In this document: in pieces, positions 33,917 to 45,819 of the stretch
How the letters are laid out: every line of letters begins with the position of its first letter
Position numbering within the stretch: position 1 is the first letter of the stretch
Notes under the pieces: model-generated
Database searches by the model: none
Seen by the model: only the letters and a program-made list of their open reading frames with translations
Told to the model about the DNA's origin: nothing
Made by a program: the position numbers and the translations under genes
Assembly (NCBI RefSeq): GCF_009017415.1
Contig: NC_092405.1
Location: forward strand, 1,922,001 to 1,986,000
DNA: 64,000 bases
Direction of reading: 5' to 3'
DNA from: Aspergillus flavus
Lineage: Eukaryota > Ascomycota > Eurotiomycetes > Eurotiales > Aspergillaceae

Positions 33917-34075
33917 TCAACGACATCCCTGGGCTTTTCCAAAACACCACTTGGGGATGCGGCGTGGAAGAATATCATCTCCCGCTTCAACTGGAACATC
34001 AGTGGTGGTAGGCATAGGAATAGCCTGCACAGTAGTGGCGGCAAGGACAGCAAGGAGGACGGAAATGAGCTTCAT
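33917..34075 (-). CDS. ppgA: Alpha-pheromone-like precursor, single-copy
   Basis: Predicted 52 residues in one exon. Residues 1-18 form a signal peptide (MKLISVLLAVLAATTVQA). A short acidic spacer with Pro/Thr follows (IPMPTTTDVPVEAGDDI). Then come a dibasic pair (RR at 38-39), IP, and the C-terminal KWCFGKAQGC followed by one Arg and the stop. The W-C-x4-Q-G-C spacing equals that of Eurotiales alpha-type pheromones, for which I recall WCHLPGQGC in A. fumigatus and a Lys-Trp-Cys start in Penicillium. Such precursors are processed by Kex2-like proteases and sensed by PreB/Ste2-type receptors. Odd points: there is one copy only, and the peptide is followed by a single Arg rather than Lys-Arg. 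Alternatives are another Kex2-processed secreted peptide or a decayed copy. The peptide pattern is clear; the function is inferred. Confidence 0.55.
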   Translation of the reverse strand: MKLISVLLAVLAATTVQAIPMPTTTDVPVEAGDDILPRRIPKWCFGKAQGCR

Positions 34076-35037
34076 TTTGAATCGTAGAATATGGGTTTTG
34101 ACAAGATATGGCGGTGGCTGGATAAGGAAGAGCTTCCTGGCCTGGGCTGTTGGAGGCAGCGAAGCAAGACGATTTTGTAGGAGGGCTTAGGGCTTGCTTG
34201 GTGGAAGAGATGTTGAACCTGAATAATGTTGTAACTTTGACGAATTTTTGAGCTTTTTTCTGGAGTGGAGAGAAGTAGATAGAAAGTTTGCAGAACTATT
34301 TCCAGAGCAGAGAAGAACATCGTCCAGGGAAAGGACATGGCGCTTAATATATGCGTATCCTATCCATTCTTACCTCAGCTACCCAATCTTGAATCCGGAA
34401 AGTTCCCTCATGATCTCTTAGGAAATTCACTAAGATTCCCTAACGGTTGGCTGTATGTTTCCCAGTATCCCCAAAGAAGTAGAGCGAACAGTGAATGACA
34501 ATATGTGCTATGCTCTTATTGCTCGCTATGAGAGGAGCTAGTTGCCACCTGCCGAAGCCTCCTCTTTGTAAATGTCATGTGCATTCTAAAACGTGTCTGC
34601 CTGCCTCTGCTTGTGGAAGGTGGGCTTGAGGCTTGATCCTATCAAAGAAAACGAAATCGTGCTGCGTAAGTATTTCAGAAAGCTATAGCTGGTGGTGTCG
34701 GGGGGCCACCAGGGGGTTGCCCAGGTATCTCCGCAAGTACATGAAGAGGCGACTCAGATCACGCCCGTCAATTTGTTTTGTTAGTGAGCTATTACCGTAG
34801 CAATATTTGACGTATACTACTGGCTACCACTCCATTACTTTTTCATAGAGAAGAAATCTATGATAGTACGTGTTCATGGCTAATATAGTTGACAAGCTTC
34901 AATATAAGCTCCGAACCTGCATGTACCAGACATGAACCCAGCAACCCCATACAGAACAATATTTCGATCCATCAACAGCATCCAAGGCGATACCAAATAA
35001 ACATATCGATAACCGTCCAAAGGATAAATGCATATGT
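34076..35037. other. Upstream region of the pheromone-like gene
   Basis: About 0.96 kb without a supported gene. It lies between two minus-strand genes for small secreted proteins. Confidence 0.5.
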
Positions 35038-35830
35038 TTAATCAATGTCCGGATGCATTCTGTCCTTGTATCTATGACAACTGATCACACCACTGCTCTC
35101 GACTTTCACCTTTCCAACTATAGCCTTTCAGTTAGAAATCAGTCTCAACTAGGGTATGGAGAATACTCACGCAACTCGAATTTCGCATCAGCTTGACCTG
35201 TCTCTCCTTTTATCTTGTCACATTTACACGTGAGTGTAAACGACACCCCTTTATCTGGGGCCTTCCCCTTGTCTGCTGTTTTCCCTTCCACTGGCTCCCC
35301 TCTCTTTATGAGTCCCCCCTCCACTACTTTGCAATCCGAGCAATGGCCCTTCTCAATGCCATTGCCACTAGGTCCATTAGCTGTCCGTCATGACACAAGA
35401 AACGACAATACAACATCGAATGATATACGTACTTCTTCGTCCAAGTAAACAGTCCATTCTGCTCGTCCCAACCGAGACACTTGTCTATGGGAAGTCTTGA
35501 AACCCCAACGCCCGGGTTTTCATTAGGGTTGGGAGCGTCCTGCTGCTGAGTTTCGCCGGGTTTGTGTTTGTGAAGTTTGCCAACATCTCGGTGTGGACAC
35601 TGGGCCACAATGTGCCATCTGGTGCGATCCCACTGCTTTAGAGTGGTTGCCTCGACTTTGGAACACACATGAAGCTCCCTTCTTGGGTGTATTACTGAGT
35701 CCCCGATTTTTGATGATATACGGCGTAGGCCACCTTTGAAGCCATCGCCTCCTGTGGAGCTCTCGCCTCCGGGCTCAGCAATAGCAAACACCGAGAGGAT
35801 TAAAGAGATGATAATCCAAGCGAGATACAT
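35038..35830 (-). CDS. Secreted cyanovirin-N-like (CVNH) protein, paralogue 1
   Basis: Predicted 224 residues from exons 35830-35433, 35367-35171 and 35117-35038. A signal peptide is seen at 1-18 (MYLAWIIISLILSVFAIA). A region of about 60 residues without clear homology follows, then CVNH-like blocks: RWHIVAQCP, LPIDKCLGWDEQNGLF, GIEKGHCSDCK, SFTLTCKCD and SSGVISCHR. The cysteine order (single, single, C-x2-C, C-x-C, single) is that of fungal CVNH lectin-like proteins. The family binds mannose-type glycans in cyanobacteria and is found in moulds with unknown roles. The first intron sits at the same place, just before the N/G-rich turn and GIEKG, as in the paralogue at 59454-60135. Met at 35830 was preferred over the longer frame because it begins the signal peptide. 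Gene extent is good; the fold is inferred from spacing. Confidence 0.7.
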
Positions 35831-37147
35831 TTTGTTGGAGGAGCTGAGAATACTAGTAGAAAAGATGGGCATATAGAGGAAAGGTAGGAAGAAAGACGGT
35901 GGCAAGCAGAATCCGAGAAAAGTTGCTTTAGGAAAGACCTCTCTTGGGCTTCAGGTAGGGGGTTTATATAGAACGAGGGATCCGTAAGTAATTTAGTCTC
36001 TGGTAGTGTTGACTCGGCTTTGAATCAAGTAGAGAGTTTAAACTAGTCCCTGAGTCATTCAACATAGATATCCTGCCGGAAAAGAGGTTCTTGTTTCCTT
36101 TGTCGAAGCGGCTTGGGGCGCAGGGCGACTGTTTCGGGAGAACTATTAAGCTTTTGTGCGTCTGTATAAAGTTACTATAATTATTCAGGGGGTAGTTGAA
36201 GAGATGAAGAATTATCTGAAAGCGCGAATCTCTTTTCACTTTAGATTAGTTTACCTAAAGAAGATATATCTTGATAATGGTACTACATGAGGCCTGAAGG
36301 CGTGTCACACACGCACTTAGTGATGATTGCCCGACTAACGTAAGCCCTTTGAACGTAACGTCCGACCTCAGTAATATAATCATTCATATCAAAAGTTAGA
36401 GTCTAGAACTCCTGGTCATACCTAAGAGTGGAGACAAACCTTTTGCGATGATGGAGACCCAGGATATGATTTGTGTAGTGACTATAGGGTTGTATCGCTG
36501 ATCTTAAGACGATCGGCTGGTAATATTGCACTTTTTGACAAAGTTCCTACGAAGCTTATTTATCCCCTCATTTCTCAATACTCAACTGGATACCTTGGAT
36601 TTGGCCCAAAGATTAGACAACTGTATATTGTCTACTCCGTTTCTACGAAGGGTCAGATTGTGCTAGAATTAACCGCATCCGAAGCCGGTTTAATGAGTGG
36701 GGTGACTTAAATCTCGTGCCAGGGATCGAATTATCAGCTGTATTGGAGACTAAAGCCTTCTGTTCACTTTGGAGTAGTCACAGGGAGACTGCTCCTACCT
36801 AGCATGATTCATTGCTAGCAATGAAAGTATATGCTGTTCACTGCAAATCTCCTGTCAAAAGGGGGAAGGAAGAGGAAAAGCAGTAGCTAGATTCTAGCCC
36901 TTCACCAACAACTATGAATTATGGAAAATTTCTAGTATATTGCTACACCAGACAAGTCGCTTTGTTGGTTTCAAAGTGAGAACTTGGCTCTCTGACACAA
37001 TATGCGGGCCCAGATTCCAGAGAAACAATTTTGTCTTCACTGGGCCGAACATTAGAGTCAAGTTTATATGAGCCGAGAAGGCTTTGACAATAAAAGCTTC
37101 AGCGCTATGACACTCTGGACAAAGCAACACACACCGACCCACCCCGT
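35831..37147. other. 1.3-kb intergenic stretch
   Basis: This holds the upstream region of the CVNH-like gene and the 3' side of the beta-galactosidase gene. The frame at 36471-36710 has no motif. Nothing else is supported. Confidence 0.5.
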
Positions 37148-40100
37148 TCAGTATGCCCCCCTTCTCTTCACATATCCTGGCCACTCCACCGCGGTTGGTT
37201 TCCGATACCCTGACCAAATAGGCCGCGACGCCACAAGTTGTAAGCCCTCTGGCCCAAGCACCGCTCCACCGTCCAGGCCCCACAGTGTAACTGCTATATG
37301 GTTGTTCCCGTTGTAGTTGAGAATTCCCTCGGGCACAGGGAAATCTGTTTGCGGGCCGAGATTATTGACTGAGTGAAATTAGCAAGTACAACATAGGTAA
37401 ACGTATACTATAGGACATAACAGAGGAGTAGAAAATATTGTGCCACGTACCAAACTTCCCAAATTGAAAGCCATTAACATAGAGCTGGCAGCGATAATTG
37501 CGCGTATGTACGACGTTCGTTGAGCCATTAAATGCGAATACAAACCGTAATGGAATGTCGTACCCTTTAGGCAGATTCAGGGGAAAGGATGTAGTGAAGA
37601 ACCCGACCCCTGGCTTCTCAATCCCTTTCGTAAACGGACTTCGTGTTTCCCATGTATCGCTCGGAGGTTGGGGTAGATGATAGCCCTGTCGTTCGGCGAA
37701 CATAGCTCCTTCGTTGAGAGGACCACGGATGAGATCGTGATACTGCTCGCCACCAAGGTTTCCCGTCATCTTCCAGCGGAGGTCGGATTGATGCTCATGA
37801 CCAGAAAGGGAGTAGTCCAAGATGCCGCGAGGGAACTTAATAGCGTCTGTGCCTGGGGCCTCCTCGTCGTACCCCATGTGGTCAATCAAAATACTGATGG
37901 TGTAAGGCTTTCCCATAGAGAGGCCCGCGTTGTTAGTAGTGGGAACAAGTGAGATGTTCTGCGCATAAAATGAACTATCGCTGCTCCCTGCCCAAGAATC
38001 GAGATAGTTATCATTCAACCAGATGGAATACCCGAAGCCCGCCCCACCCGAGATATTTAGGAAAAGGGAGCTCTCCTGTCCGTTAGCAATAAAGTACCCT
38101 CGGTAAAGGAGAGACCCAGTGTGGTAGCCGTAGTCAAGTGCATAAAGTGAGGTTGGAGTAGTGAGGTTCCGAGGGTTGTTGCTCCAGGATTGATTGAGAA
38201 CTGTCCATGCCTTGTCATCGTACAAGGGATCTATCTCCGGAAGGGAATCGAGATATCTCCATTCGAGGTCGTATAGAGACGGAACGGAAATTGTGGGTGG
38301 ATGATACGGAACGCTCCCTTGAAGCTTTCCTCTGGATGAAAGTATAGTGTTGAGTGATTGATTATTGAATACTATACCGCGTACTTCTTGTGGTGTGGAT
38401 ATGACTTCAACAGTGGTTGTCGCGTTAACGTCTCCACTCAAAACTAGGTGGTTGTCCTGAATTGATGCACTCCGAACGAGGTACCCTGCTTTCACAATGA
38501 TGAGATCCTTTGATGGTGAACTATAGTTGCCTATAGGTTCCGCAGCTGGTACTTCCATTACCCAGTAATCGTAGGCATCATTACGCCATAGAAGGTGAAG
38601 CTCGAGATCTCCAATTTGGATCACCCTAGGCGTAGCGGTTACTCTCCATTGAATGACCCATGCAGCCTGTTGTTGTTCGATTATGATACCAGAAGTTGGA
38701 CCGTCGAGAATGACTGGTTCGGATAAGGCCCGCGAGAAGGCAACTTCATGCACTTCATCCTCTCCCCCATATAGAACGAGTACCCGGGTTGAGCTAAGAG
38801 CGCGTGCCCAAGTCAATACTTCTGCAGAGGAATAGATCATGTTGATGCCACCAACATCATAATCTGTCACATGTAACTTGGAATCACGTCCGTTCAATGA
38901 TAATGTTGTATTATGTAGCTGTGGGAGAGTGACGTTGCCGATACTGGTCGACACGGTCATTCTGTATCTTGCATTGCCCGTGAACGTGAAATCCGCATGT
39001 CTAACGACGTAGAAGTTCGTTTTGGTGCCATTTCCAACCAGTGGAGTGACAGCGATTCGCGGGTTGTCTGTGTACGACCCATTCTGGCCAGTCCCCGGAG
39101 TCGCCGTTAGATAGGCCGGCGATACTTTGAAGAAGTTGGCTTGCAGTTTCTGTTCGCTGTACTTTTCGCGTGTGAGAGTTCGGTCCTCGGCGATGGAGGC
39201 ACCGTAGTCATACGAGGTATAACCGCCGTGGTATCCTAGATTTCCCCAATTGGTACCACCATACGTCTGGTGAGAATCAGTATGACTTCGTTAGAAATAC
39301 AGGGTTGCGAAATCTCACCATGTAGATGTTGAAGATCTTGACACCAAAGCTGTAGTTGTTCTTGTATACCACGCGAGAGGCTTCTTGATTGACCAGCATT
39401 GCACACCCTTCCTCCGTGACTCCTCCCCTGATTACAGTTAGATCAGTGATTCTACCGAGAACCATGTTTTAGGGGTACATAAGTATGTACGCTGTAGGAC
39501 TTACCACCCCCCACCTGACCCTCCTTGAAACTCCATAATTGTAAACGGTGTCGTGGGACTCTGCTCTTCATGCAGGATGTTCCAGTCGTAAGGAAATCTG
39601 TACGTTGGCCAAACATCGGGATGTGCACCTTAATGTAATTAGCTTCTCACTTGTTCCAAGAAGTCAACCTAGCAGGAGCATGCACATACAATCATACCGC
39701 ATTGGGTAAGCATCGATTCCATAGATATCCACCTCACCCAGTCCAGTTCCTGGTGCAAAGTATCCTTCTACTTCATTGTCGTTCATTGCCATGGGTACTT
39801 CCACCCCGGCAGCACGTAACTCCTCCGCCATGAACGCCATAACTTCTCGATTCATCTGCGATGGAAATTCCTCCTCTGTCAGTCCTGGCCAGGTAGTATA
39901 CTCATTCTCCGGCTGGACCATGATAACCGGGCCCCCTCTCGTGATCTGTGCATCGGCAATGATTTTTCCAACTGTCGACATATAGTTCTTGATAGCACCC
40001 ACATAATCTGGACTCATTGATCGAATGGCCCCTTTGATACGTAGGACCCATCCAGGAATGCCCCCAGCAGAAGTTTCAGCATTGATATATGGACCGGGTC

Positions 40101-40608
40101 GCGCGATGAGATAGATCCCAGCTTCAGATGCAGCAGCAAAGAACTCATCCAGATTCCAGATATCAGTGTCATTGTTAATACCGTTGTCGCCGACCATAAC
40201 ATTTTCAGGGTTGCCTTCCAAAAGGCCCCAGTCGGTGTAGAAGGAGACGCCATTGAAACCCATGCTTTTGATCTTTTGGAAGACATCGAGCCATAATCCG
40301 GGAACAGGGAGGCGGAAAGGGTGGAATTCGCCCGAAAAGATCATGATGCGTTCATCGTTAATCATGAGAGAGTGTTGATCCCAGGTAACCTGTCAGCAGT
40401 CATTAGATGCTGTACCTGAATCGTCTAGTGTGGTTTATTGCTCAAGTCTCCGTACCCTAGTTTGAGGGGGCTCCGACCTCTCATTATGGTTAGAATTAAC
40501 TGCATTTAATTCCCCCTTTAGGGATCCGTCGGCAAATCCACATATCACTACTAGATTAATGAGCAAGAGTAGTGAGCAGGAACGCAGGAAGCGCAACTGT
40601 AACCACAT
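37148..40608 (-). CDS. Secreted GH35 beta-galactosidase (LacA family)
   Basis: Predicted 1040 residues from exons 40608-40456, 40389-39690, 39628-39505, 39427-39319, 39266-37451 and 37368-37148. A signal peptide is visible at about 10-30 ([19 protein letters not shown]). The catalytic barrel starts with [10 protein letters not shown] and [17 protein letters not shown]. The acid/base is Glu214 in QPENEY and the nucleophile Glu317 in MEFQGG. The beta-sandwich domains follow, ending with [23 protein letters not shown] and a basic tail. Length and domain order fit fungal GH35 enzymes of about 1000 residues, which release terminal galactose from plant polysaccharides outside the cell. Such genes are usually induced by galactan or arabinan and repressed by glucose. 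The 51-residue N-terminal exon is mostly linker. Whether this is the lacA orthologue or one of the several paralogues cannot be told here. Confidence 0.92.
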
Positions 40609-42945
40609 TTCTGTTTCTAAGGCGTGAGTAAGAACATCTAAAGTATAAAATGATGACACATAAGGTTCTAATGATGAATGAGATCGCCCAGTCCTCAGAA
40701 GAATGGATAGTAAACCGGCGCAAAGATATTAAGACACCAGGAAGAGGATTGTAGTTTGTCTTTCAGACGCGCAAAATTCACTGATAACACCATTATAAAG
40801 AGTATCTAGCCCTTATGGTACATGCGGCTAAATGAAGGATGAGGGACAAATTACACGGGCCCTGCTTGCCTTGCTTCAAACAATAAACAAGCATAATTGG
40901 GGTTCCCGCTCGAAGTCGCTTGGAGACTGGTGGAGAAACTTGTACCAGCGCATGATATATCTTGGTTCTAGACTTTACTAACTATGCATTATGATCTAAA
41001 GAGACACTAATTCAGGCTGAATCCTGGTACATGCGGGGTTAAGTATCCCACTGACGATCTCGGAGATTTCTCCGAGATCGTGGGGTAGGCCTGGAATCTC
41101 TCTTATTTTGACTCAGCCTGAGCTCGAGAGTTCTTGAGGACAGGACAGTATTACTAGTATACTCGTCCTATGTCAAGTTCAAGTTACCATGAACCCTCAT
41201 AGAAAGATCACTAGGGTTGTGGCAAGAAGCGATTTATGAAGACTAAGACAAGAGAGCTAGAACATGAAAAATGTGATGGAGCTGTGACCATGAGCAACTA
41301 AGTCGCAGGATTATATCTGAGCCCATATACCCGGCAGTTTTCGAGAACGGTCTCGAGAGTATTGCGCTAGGTGGAGATGCGGAAGACTTCGAAGGCATTT
41401 ATATCACATGAACGTGCCTAAACCGTTACCCAAGATCGCGGCTACAGGGCCTCGAATGGTTCCTCTAACTAAAGACTGCCAGGTGGGCGAGAAATTACTT
41501 CAGATCAGGGTTGCGCTTCAGTCAGGAGCTTATAGCAGTTGTTATAGAGACAATGACCTGGTTCTTGGGTCTTTCACAGCACCGTAACAATCCACACGGG
41601 CAAGACTAACTATATATAGCTTTCTTACTCCGGTGATGGGCTAAAAAGACTGTGAAACAGAACTTAACAAAAAGTTGGGTTGCTTCCAAGATGCTGGAAC
41701 GACCTTTCTCGACAGCAACAGTAATAGCTAGTCAACGAGTAGGGCACAACGTTGTTTTCCGAGTACTTTTCCCATTGAGAGGTCCACCGAGCTTGTACAC
41801 CTAAGACTGGGATTGTGCAAGTACTGCGGTGAGATTGAATAACTATAGCATCAATAGTTGGGGCTACTGGTTAGAGTAGAGGAAATGTTCCGTGGGCAGA
41901 ATGATATTTCCGTGGATATTGTTGTACCCGTCAGGTGACACACTCTCAGTACCTTTCCATGTCTTCGGTTCTTTTGTACAGCTATCGCCATAGCACAGCA
42001 CTTTACAATCGAAATGGCATAGTATGGTCAATGTGGTATACGTGAGGTATCCTCGAAATTCTATGTTTACCCCTTAGCCTCTTTGCGATGAAAGAAGACG
42101 AATATATTTCAATTAATTGTGGAGAATCAAATTAATCGGAGTTGAATCCCATATATTGCTTGAATGGGCTACCATAATGCATCTTGTGATATTGTGATAG
42201 GTGAGAAGTTAATTCATAGGATAAATGCACACCGCATGCATGTCGATTACTAACTGATAGACCAGGTATACCATAGAAGTTATTAAACAACGAGAAAGGT
42301 CGAATGTAAGCTGGCCTGTCTTTTCAAATAAGGTTATGCAGTCATATGCTAGCGATACGAGAATTCATGTAATATGTATAGAACTGCAACTCATGTTACT
42401 GAAAACTCCATTTAAGCTCATGCCACAGTTCTGGACCACTCACCCTCCACCGGGGACCTCGTTTTCATATTCTCGTCTTGGCGACCCCCGAGTCTAGTTC
42501 TAGTTGTCCTCTTGTTTATGATGTACCTTGTTCGTATTCCGGATGGTTCAATATACGCCATGCTGGCGGCCACGTCCTTTTTTCATGTAAGACGATGTTG
42601 TCTTCTGATCTTTTGTCCTGATACTAGCATTCTTGACGAACCTCCCCATGAGCTGTAACTATAGTGGACCTTTCTAGACCACGAAGAAGCATGGATACAG
42701 ATAGGCTGAGTATGCTAATCGGCCATCATGCGCAGTCTACAGACATCCATTGATTAACGGTTCGGTTTCATGTTTGGTCTGCACAGTATCAGCAGTGTTT
42801 CTCGCTGTCTATATATCTCGTGTCTCTCACGAATAAACAATTCGTTTTACCCAAGCAAACTCAGCTTTTATTTTAAGGTAACCCGAGCTTTTCCTTCCAT
42901 CTCCATTCTAGTAGTTGTAATTGAACAACAAGAACCACCGCTATC
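40609..42945. other. 2.3-kb intergenic stretch with a strong hairpin
   Basis: Apart from the hairpin at 41054-41081 I see nothing coding. All frames are short and AT-rich. Confidence 0.5.
41054..41081. repeat. Perfect inverted repeat, 13-bp arms, 2-bp spacer
   Basis: Arms ACGATCTCGGAGA and TCTCCGAGATCGT are exact reverse complements around TT. The core contains CGG-N8-CCG, the inverted CGG arrangement that many Zn2Cys6 dimers bind. It lies 446 bp upstream of the beta-galactosidase start. Confidence 0.8.
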
Positions 42946-44521
42946 ATGGGTGGGACACCTCAAATTCCAGTCGGAGACACTCTTATCTGGCGAGCCTATG
43001 GTCAATTCATCAAATGATTGTTGCTCAGTCCCAGCGATCCCAAAGAAGGCTTGGACTATGTTTATGTGTGTCCTCCCACCGAGCATGGGCTCCGTGCGGG
43101 ACGTCCCATTCCGGACGCAGTGACCAACTCGAACGTTTATTCCGTTGCCAACTCCTTACAGAGGGTTGATTCTCCTCTGTTTACGATTCACACGGACCTA
43201 AGTTACTTCGAGTCCCTTGATAAGTATGCAATGGTAGCCACCTAAGCTTAAGAGTGACATACTGAACATAACAGTTATCTGAAGGCCGTGACAGTCAAGA
43301 CTATCACCCAGGAACAGAAGGCTGAGATCAGACAAGCGATCAAAGAGCAGATAGAAGCCGAGGAACAGAGAAATATCGCAAAGGCTTCCGCTCTAGTAGC
43401 CTGGAAGAATGATCCCGACGCTCAGGCCAACCATAGAACTTTTCAAGATTGGGCTATTGACAATGCTGATTCTTACTTGGAGCTGGAAGAGCAATTTATC
43501 CTGACTTCAGGCCAAGTAGATCTTCTTCAGAGTAAGTACTATGGAGCATTGGCAGGAACGCTCCGGGAGAAGCTGGAAAACTTGGCAGCGGATACGAAGT
43601 ACAGTGACCCAGGGTAGGCCACATACATGCATTTTTTGTTATTCCATAGACTAACCCGCTTTCAGGTATAATATGCCATGCTTCATTCGCGACTACGCCA
43701 TTGACGAGGCGGCCATCGATGCAGATCGCAGAGTGGAAGACATAGATGGGCGGGATCTTGTTTATCAGCCCCTTTACACCATTGACGGGTAGGAATCGTC
43801 CTGCGACTCTTGGATCAAAGGAACTGCTGGAGACGGTACGATTGTCAAAATGGACCTTACCTCAACCAGATACGATGACTGGAAAGAGCTTGGACATTCC
43901 AAAAACATCTCTAGGCGGGCAAACAAGTTCTTTTTCTTCTTCAGCAAGTCAAGCAGTACTAGTACCGCTGAAACACACCTTAACTTTAACGGGAGTGAGT
44001 GGAAACAGCCCGGCAGACAAAGATCACGTCGTATATGGCTGGGCCTGCACAGGTGTTCAACATCACACCTGGCTTATGGTAAGCTATTCTGTTCGGTCTA
44101 TTCATTATAGCCCAAATATGACTTTTCCTAAGGTGACAGTGGTGTCCGGAGGACATTTCCTAACCTACTTAAGGGTGAAAATGACACTTCACTTGGTCTA
44201 GTCCGCGTCTCCAAGATTCTCGTCGGTTACGAAGTGTCGCTGAAGATTCGTTTCGCTGAATCTCTTAAGACTCAGGTAAGAAACATGGTGAGCCAGGCCC
44301 AATCGGAATCAAATGGCGGACTTCGGATTTTTGGATTCCAATTTGGCCCTGACCAAGCGTCTGGTACATCTTTTACGAGAGATGTGAACTCCATCAAATA
44401 CAACGAAACTACTAATGAGATTTCACTTCCTGCAAGCCCTCGAGGTTGCCCGGTGATTCTGGGAATTCTCGGTCGGAAATTGGGGTTTGAACTACAACAG
44501 TCTTTAGGTATGTGTACATGA
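42946..44521 (+). pseudogene. Decayed gene of an uncharacterised mould protein family (two in-frame stops, one frame change)
   Basis: The reading starts at ATG 42946 and meets an in-frame TGA at 43015-43017. It goes on in the same frame (LSPSDPKEGLDYVYV). Introns at 43224-43274 and 43614-43665 are normal and join in frame through a Lys/Glu-rich helical region. A TAG follows at 43790-43792, again with the coding style unbroken on both sides (PLYTIDG before, SCDSWIKG after). Near 43995-44005 the frame must change to continue to FNITPGLW, and an apparent third intron follows near 44080-44132. The rest runs to a stop at 44519, or beyond through another possible intron. I recognise the block style (TRYDDW, IRIFGF-like, PVLLGVLG-like) from uncharacterised mould proteins but know no function. 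Intact introns argue for recent decay rather than chance. Confidence 0.7.
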
Positions 44522-45819
44522 ACCTCGAGCTCTGTGTGTCGGTCTATCTCTGAATCTGCTGATCTCATTTTCTTTCCACGTTTAATTTAGTGCGTGGACA
44601 GGATTCCTTGTCGGGTGGATGTACTGGATGGGTTTGTTGCACTTTGTATCTCTGGAATCGCTGCAGAATTCAACCTCTGCAGCAGACCTTAATTTTCTCG
44701 AGTATGTTAGCCGATGTCCAACAAGCCTAGTTGTGTTTTTGGGTCCCAGTTAACAAATATCCGAGGTAACGCAGAATGTCATGTGGATGTAGCCTTTTCT
44801 CTCTCTCTCTCCTGACGTATATCGCCAATATTTTCTGTCGAGTCGTACTCAGTCTTCAAATATATCATTTCCCGAGGGTTGAACGTAGAGACAATTTGTA
44901 TATCTTGCTTGAATTGCATGATCCACAACAGATTTTGCTGAGGTCCACTTGTCGATCCTCTCCTTAACTGTCAAGTAACCCAAAAGATTACAAGATAAGC
45001 TAGATATCTTAGAATAATCATAAATCTCATGACGCGAGCTCCAAGGGAAGATTGGCCTGCCGACAATAGGGGTAGGGTTGGGAAGTAGCGCGTTTTGTAA
45101 GCGCCGTGTGGACGGACCGAGAACTGAAGCTCATCTTCACGGTAAGTGTTAAACTTTTCCTAAGATTCAACGACGAATGCTTGATTTGTCGGGGTGGATG
45201 TCATGCGGCGAATTTATTCATGCTTGGGTTTGAAAATTCCACCAATCTGATTTCACGAACGGTGTTGAAGGGGAAATTTAGGGACGGAGTTTGGTCGGCA
45301 AGAAGGAATGAAGTTGTCCCCACAAGGCTCAAACATCTCCGGAGTTCTGGAAAGCCCCTGTCTCGGAGCTTTCAGGAGCTGAGAATATCCGTCGCTTCCT
45401 TTGGATTTGCCAAGCTGAGAAGGAATCTCCTGCTTTGGTATTTCCTAAAATTGCGATAAACCTCATGTTTAGTAGGTCTGGACCTGCTCTCTTCCGAATT
45501 TATTGTGTTAATACTGGCGCTAATTAAGAGGAAGTGGTTGAGGAGAAATTGGAGAGGGAGTTGGGCCCACTAGCCCTAAAGAAGCTTCTTTAACAGCCGG
45601 ACAAATTACTTAAACGTCCTTAGCCATTTCACATATAGTTATCTAGGTTCTGAGGAAACCCCACCGGTGTCTCCACTAGGAGGTCCTGATCGATATCAAT
45701 CGTTAGCCATGATGGAACATGCACGAGACATGCTTACCTATAAAGATGGGTATCGTCGCGCTCCCTAGCTCCTCTATCAACAGCAAACCTAAATTTGCCG
45801 ATCTTTTCACGTAACAACC
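44522..45819. other. Intergenic region before the pectin methylesterase gene
   Basis: The left part may contain a last exon of the pseudogene (44590-44690). The frame at 45106-45459 (117 codons) has no motif and I do not support it. A TATA-like box lies at about 45738. Confidence 0.4.
45738..45744 (+). promoter_or_regulatory. TATA-like box of the pectin methylesterase gene
   Basis: TATAAAG lies about 80 bp upstream of the start codon, a common distance for strongly induced secreted-enzyme genes in moulds. It is a sequence match only. Confidence 0.4.

Noticed and set aside
33747..33950. Minus-strand frame with a hydrophobic segment overlapping the pheromone-like gene
   Set aside because: It starts inside the precursor in another frame, has no signal sequence context of its own, and no intron links it to the precursor.
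45106..45459. Plus-strand 117-codon frame before the pectin methylesterase gene
   Set aside because: No recognisable motif and no codon pattern distinct from the surrounding spacer; not supported as a gene.
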